Shown: piece by piece, positions 10,841-13,500 of the stretch
How positions within the stretch are numbered: position 1 is the stretch's first letter
How the letters are laid out: each line of letters begins with the position of its first letter
NCBI RefSeq assembly: GCF_964340395.1
Contig: NC_135554.1
Location: 1,589,001 to 1,602,500, forward strand
Length of the DNA stretch: 13,500 bases
Reading direction: 5' to 3'
Source of the DNA: Glandiceps talaboti
Taxonomy: Eukaryota > Hemichordata > Enteropneusta > Spengelidae
Notes under the pieces: model-generated
The model's input: only the letters and a program-made list of their open reading frames with translations
Told to the model about the DNA's origin: nothing
Database searches by the model: none
Position numbers and translations under genes: made by a program

Positions 10841-10877
<37 letters not shown>
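10451..10877 (+). repeat. Interspersed repeat E2 ending in a CA tract
   Basis: Second copy of the E family (see 1125-1448), in the same orientation. It is longer because of an extra block (about 10487-10557: TTTTTGACCAAAAATGCAC and GCACATCACTAATGGG) that looks like an internal duplicate of the GACCAAAAAACACATTTTTTG block at 10577. An imperfect hairpin, CTTAAAGAAC with GTTCTTAAAG, lies at about 10465-10490. No coding capacity. Confidence 0.58.
10727..10877 (+). repeat. Interrupted (CA)n microsatellite
   Basis: About 150 bp of CA dinucleotides with a TA interruption (near 10788) and two CATCCAC interruptions (near 10815 and 10839). The interruptions suggest an older or slower-evolving tract than 1344-1448. 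Confidence 0.97.
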
Positions 10878-10880
<3 letters not shown>

Positions 10881-11136
10881 ACACTATGGGTGTGGTCTTG
10901 TTGCTAGGCATATTAAGTCTGGATGCAAATATGGTTTCTAACTAAACTACGTCTGGTCAAAGTCCCTCAATCAGCACAAAATGTTGTTCATCCAATCAGT
11001 GAACCCCAGCTGCTATAGTGATGTGACAGTGTATAAGTAGCATCCTGAGCTGACAAATATACCATACTTGGACATTACATAACTGCCCAAATAAACACTA
11101 ACTTAAAAGTGTTATCGGTTAGAATTTTGTGATTAA
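10878..11136. other. No gene or repeat recognised
   Basis: Sequence between the E2 CA tract and the 5' end of element B. Neither strand gives a recognisable exon. It is probably intronic if the RIC1 gene extends this way. Confidence 0.5.
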
Positions 11137-11139
11137 CAA

Positions 11140-11165
11140 GTCATTGAGAATGACATAGTCCCCGC
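11140..11165 (+). repeat. Element B 5' terminal hairpin and inverted subterminal motif
   Basis: GTCATT-GAG-AATGAC stem-loop plus TAGTCCCCGC, the exact inverse of GCGGGGACTA at 12466-12475. Confidence 0.88.
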
Positions 11166-11415
11166 TATAATTGGGTTTTAAGGAATTATCACTACTGTGA
11201 TCACGCAACAACATTTGTGAACCTAAAACAAACAGACTTAGATATGTTGTGTGTGCTTGTTGGACATGGAATATGCCTCCAACAATAAAGGATTGGTTGG
11301 GTATGGGGGATCATATCACGATGAAAATGGAGTCTGAGTTATGGCTTTGGACATGGAAAATTCACAAACAAAATGGCTGCCAGGCAGCCATATTGGATCG
11401 TATCACGACGAAAAT

Positions 11416-12402
11416 GAATATGCACATGTATGTCATAGAACGCTGTCCTAATACCAACTTTGAATGAGATCTTTTCAAGCATGTCTTAGTAATGGCTTTG
11501 GACATGGAAAATTCACAAACAAAATGGCTGCCAGGCAGCCATATTGGATCGTATCACCATGAAAATGGATATGCACATGTATGTCATAGAACACTGTCCT
11601 AATACCAACTTTGAATGAGATCTGTTCAAGCATGTCTGAGTTATGGCTTTGGACATGGAAAATTCGCAAACAAAATGGCTGGCAGGCAGCCATATTGGAT
11701 CGTATCACGACGAAAATGGATATACACATGTATGTCATAGAACACTGTCCTAATACCAACTTTGAATGAGATCTGTTTAAGCATGTCTGAGTTATGGCTT
11801 TGGACATGGAAAATTCACAAACAAAATGGCTGCCAGGCAGCCATATTGGATCGTATCACAACGAAAATGGATATGCACATGTATGTCATAGAACACTGTC
11901 CTAATGCCAACTTTGAATGAGATCTGTTCAAGCATGTCTGAGTTATGACTTTGGACATTAAAATTCACAAACAAAATGGCTACCAGGCAGCCATATTGGA
12001 TCGTATCACAATGAAAATGGATATGCACATGTATGTCATAGAACACTGTCCTAATACCAACTTTGAATGAGATCTGTTCAAGCATGTCTGAGTTATGGCT
12101 TTGGACATGAAAATTCACAAACAAAATGGCTGCTAGGCGGCCATATTGGATCGTATCATGACAACAATGAATATGCACATGTATGTCATAGAACACTGTC
12201 CTAATACCAACTTTGAATGAGATCTGTTAAAGCATGTCTGAGTTATGGCTTTAGACAGGGAAAATTCGCAAACAAAATGGTTGCTAGGCAGCCATATTGG
12301 ATCGTATCATAAAACAAATTGACGTGCATATGTATGCCATAGCATTTTGCCCCTGTACCAAGTTTGAAAAAAATCGGTCCAGGCAACTCCAAGAAACGGC
12401 TG
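11416..12402 (+). repeat. Core-monomer tandem array of element B (~151 bp)
   Basis: Monomers at 11416, 11567, 11718, 11869, 12019 and 12169 (spacings 151, 151, 151, 150, 150), very similar to those of element A. A diverged terminal monomer from about 12320 contains CCCCTGTACCAAGTTTGAAA and matches the last monomer of A closely. Confidence 0.92.
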
Positions 12403-12430
12403 CGGACGGACGGACGGACGGACAGACGGA
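12403..12430 (+). repeat. ACGG microsatellite of element B
   Basis: Five GGAC units followed by AGACGGA, in the same relative position as the longer tract in element A. Confidence 0.9.
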
Positions 12431-12442
12431 ACCCAATCCATA

Positions 12443-12476
12443 AGTCCCTGTTCCGGACTTCGTCCGCGGGGACTAA
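12443..12476 (+). repeat. Element B 3' terminal nested hairpin
   Basis: The outer stem is AGTCCC (12443-12448) with GGGACT (12469-12474). The inner stem is CGGAC (12454-12458) with GTCCG (12462-12466), with a TTC loop. The element ends in CTAA. Confidence 0.85.
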
Positions 12477-12568
12477 CAAAGACATGATGTTAATGACTGT
12501 GTGGGTGGCTGTGGATGAATTTTAAATTGCATCTCATGCATCTCATGACTTCTAGAGTAACAACTTTG
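12477..12568. other. Spacer between element B and the 46-bp array
   Basis: Short sequence with a small direct duplication, GCATCTCATGCATCTCATGA, near 12529-12548. Nothing else is recognised. Confidence 0.5.
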
Positions 12569-13500
12569 ACTATACTGTGAGTTGAGGTGTAAATGGTAAA
12601 GACACTGGATAAAAACTATACTGTGAGTTGAGGTGTAAATGGTAAAGACACTGGATAAAAACTATACAGTGAGTTGAGGTGTAAATGGTAAAAACACTGG
12701 ATAAAAACTATACTGTGAGTTGAGGTGTAAATGGTAAAGACACTGGATAAAAACTATACTGTGAGTTGAGGTGTAAATGGTAAAGACACTGGATAAAAAC
12801 TATACTGTGAGTTGAGGTGTAAATGGTAAAGACACTGGATAAAAACTATACTGTGAGTTGAGGTGTAAATGGTAAAGACACTGGATAAAAACTATACAGT
12901 GAGTTGAGGTGTAAATGGTAAAAACACTGGATAAAAACTATACAGTGAGTTGAGGTGTAAATGGTAAAGACACTGGATAAAAACTATACTGTGAGTTGAG
13001 GTGTAAATGGTAAAGACACTGGATAAAAACTATACTGTGAGTTGAGGTGTAAATGGTAAAGACACTGGATAAAAACTATACTGTGAGTTGAGGTGTAAAT
13101 GGTAAAGACACTGGATAAAAACTATACAGTGAGTTGAGGTGTAAATGGTAAAGACACTGGATAAAAACTATACTGTGAGTTGAGGTGTAAATGGTAAAGA
13201 CACTGGATAAAAACTATACTGTGAGTTGAGGTGTAAATGGTAAAGACACTGGATAAAAACTATACTGTGAGTTGAGGTGTAAATGGTAAAGACACTGGAT
13301 AAAAACTATACTGTGAGTTGAGTTGTAAATGGTAAAGACACTGGATAAAAACTATACTGTGAGTTGAGGTGTAAATGGTAAAGACACTGGATAAAAACTA
13401 TACTGTGAGTTGAGTTGTAAATGGTAAAGACACTGGATAAAAACTATACTGTGAGTTGAGGTGTAAATGGTAAAGACACTGGATAAAAACTATACTGTGA
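12569..13500 (+). repeat. 46-bp tandem array, about 20 units, running off the window
   Basis: The landmark GTGAGTTG occurs every 46 bases from 12577 to 13451, and a further GTGA starts at 13497 (920 bp = 20 x 46), so there are no insertions or deletions. The unit contains CTGTGAGTTGAGGTGTAAAT followed by GGTAAAGACACTGGATAAAA. Variants: CAGTGAG for CTGTGAG in units 3, 8, 9 and 13; AAAACAC for AAAGACAC in units 3 and 8; GAGTTGTAAA for GAGGTGTAAA in units 17 and 19. The array continues beyond the window, so its full size is unknown. Confidence 0.97.

Larger units (their letters stand above)
11137..12476 (+). mobile_element. Complete Helitron/Helentron-like non-autonomous element B (pearl/HINE type)
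   Basis: Sister copy of element A. The 5' end CAAGTCATTGAGAATGAC (hairpin 11140-11154) and TAGTCCCCGC (11156-11165) are followed by the same ~160-bp 5' domain. Then come a first monomer with an internal deletion of about 63 bp at 11331, core monomers at about 11416, 11567, 11718, 11869, 12019 and 12169, a diverged last monomer near 12320, an ACGG microsatellite and a 3' hairpin ending GCGGGGACTAA. TAGTCCCCGC and GCGGGGACTA (12466-12475) are perfect inverted repeats. Flanks are GTGATTAA and CAAAGAC, with no target duplication other than a possible AA. No transposase is encoded. The 134-residue and shorter minus-strand frames are repeat by-products. Confidence 0.78.

Noticed and set aside
11475-12196. 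Long minus-strand frames (110 and 134 residues) with repeated HVQSHNSDMLEQISFK-type sequence, like a repeat protein
   Set aside because: They arise from ~151-bp monomers that happen to lack stops in all three minus-strand frames. The frame rotates every unit, and the same occurs in elements A and C.
12569-13500. 46-bp units as tandem tRNA genes
   Set aside because: Each unit is far too short for a tRNA and lacks a box B and a cloverleaf; only a box-A-like stretch is present.

Overview
This is eukaryotic, metazoan DNA, almost all of it non-coding and repetitive. The one conserved host coding segment I can support is a 125-bp exon on the minus strand (9985-10109). It has clean splice sites and encodes 41 residues that I recognise as part of the RIC1 protein, the Rab6 exchange-factor subunit. 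The other large elements are a decayed non-LTR retrotransposon (LINE), non-autonomous elements built from ~150-bp core monomers, CA/ACGG microsatellites and two long homogeneous tandem arrays. Core-monomer elements with an ACGG microsatellite are well known from bivalves and other marine invertebrates, so I favour a marine invertebrate, possibly a mollusc. I cannot name the species.

Layout: 1-1124 has no supported gene. 1125-1448 is a repeat (E1) ending in (CA)52; a second copy (E2) lies at 10451-10877. 1449-1915 and 8613-9726 look like two parts of one core-monomer element (D and C). They are separated by a 5'-truncated LINE on the plus strand: reverse-transcriptase YADD region near 1943, C-terminal C2HC motif near 8259-8315, stop at 8442. 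Inside the LINE, one 61-bp piece of coding sequence has expanded to 70 head-to-tail copies (3639-7908) with no length change. A complete core-monomer element (A, 2478-3614) lies inside the first copy of that array. A sister copy (B) occupies 11137-12476. From 12569 to the window end runs a second array of 46-bp units, about 20 copies.

The nesting gives an order of events. A D/C element received a LINE. A LINE segment was duplicated at a 7-bp microhomology and amplified. Element A then entered the outermost repeat unit, leaving flanks that add up to exactly one 61-bp unit (37+24) with at most a 2-bp AA ambiguity. Elements A and B have a 5' hairpin, a 5' TAGTCCC(C)GC motif that is the inverse of GCGGGGACTA at the 3' end, a 3' hairpin just before the CTAA terminus and no clear target duplication. 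This is the layout of Helitron/Helentron-type non-autonomous elements (HINEs), and with the core monomers plus ACGG tract it resembles the 'pearl' elements of bivalves.

No prokaryotic genes, CRISPR arrays, rRNA or complete tRNA genes are seen. Most open frames come from repeat monomers. If the RIC1 exon is live, most of the window is probably its intronic sequence on the opposite strand from the LINE.
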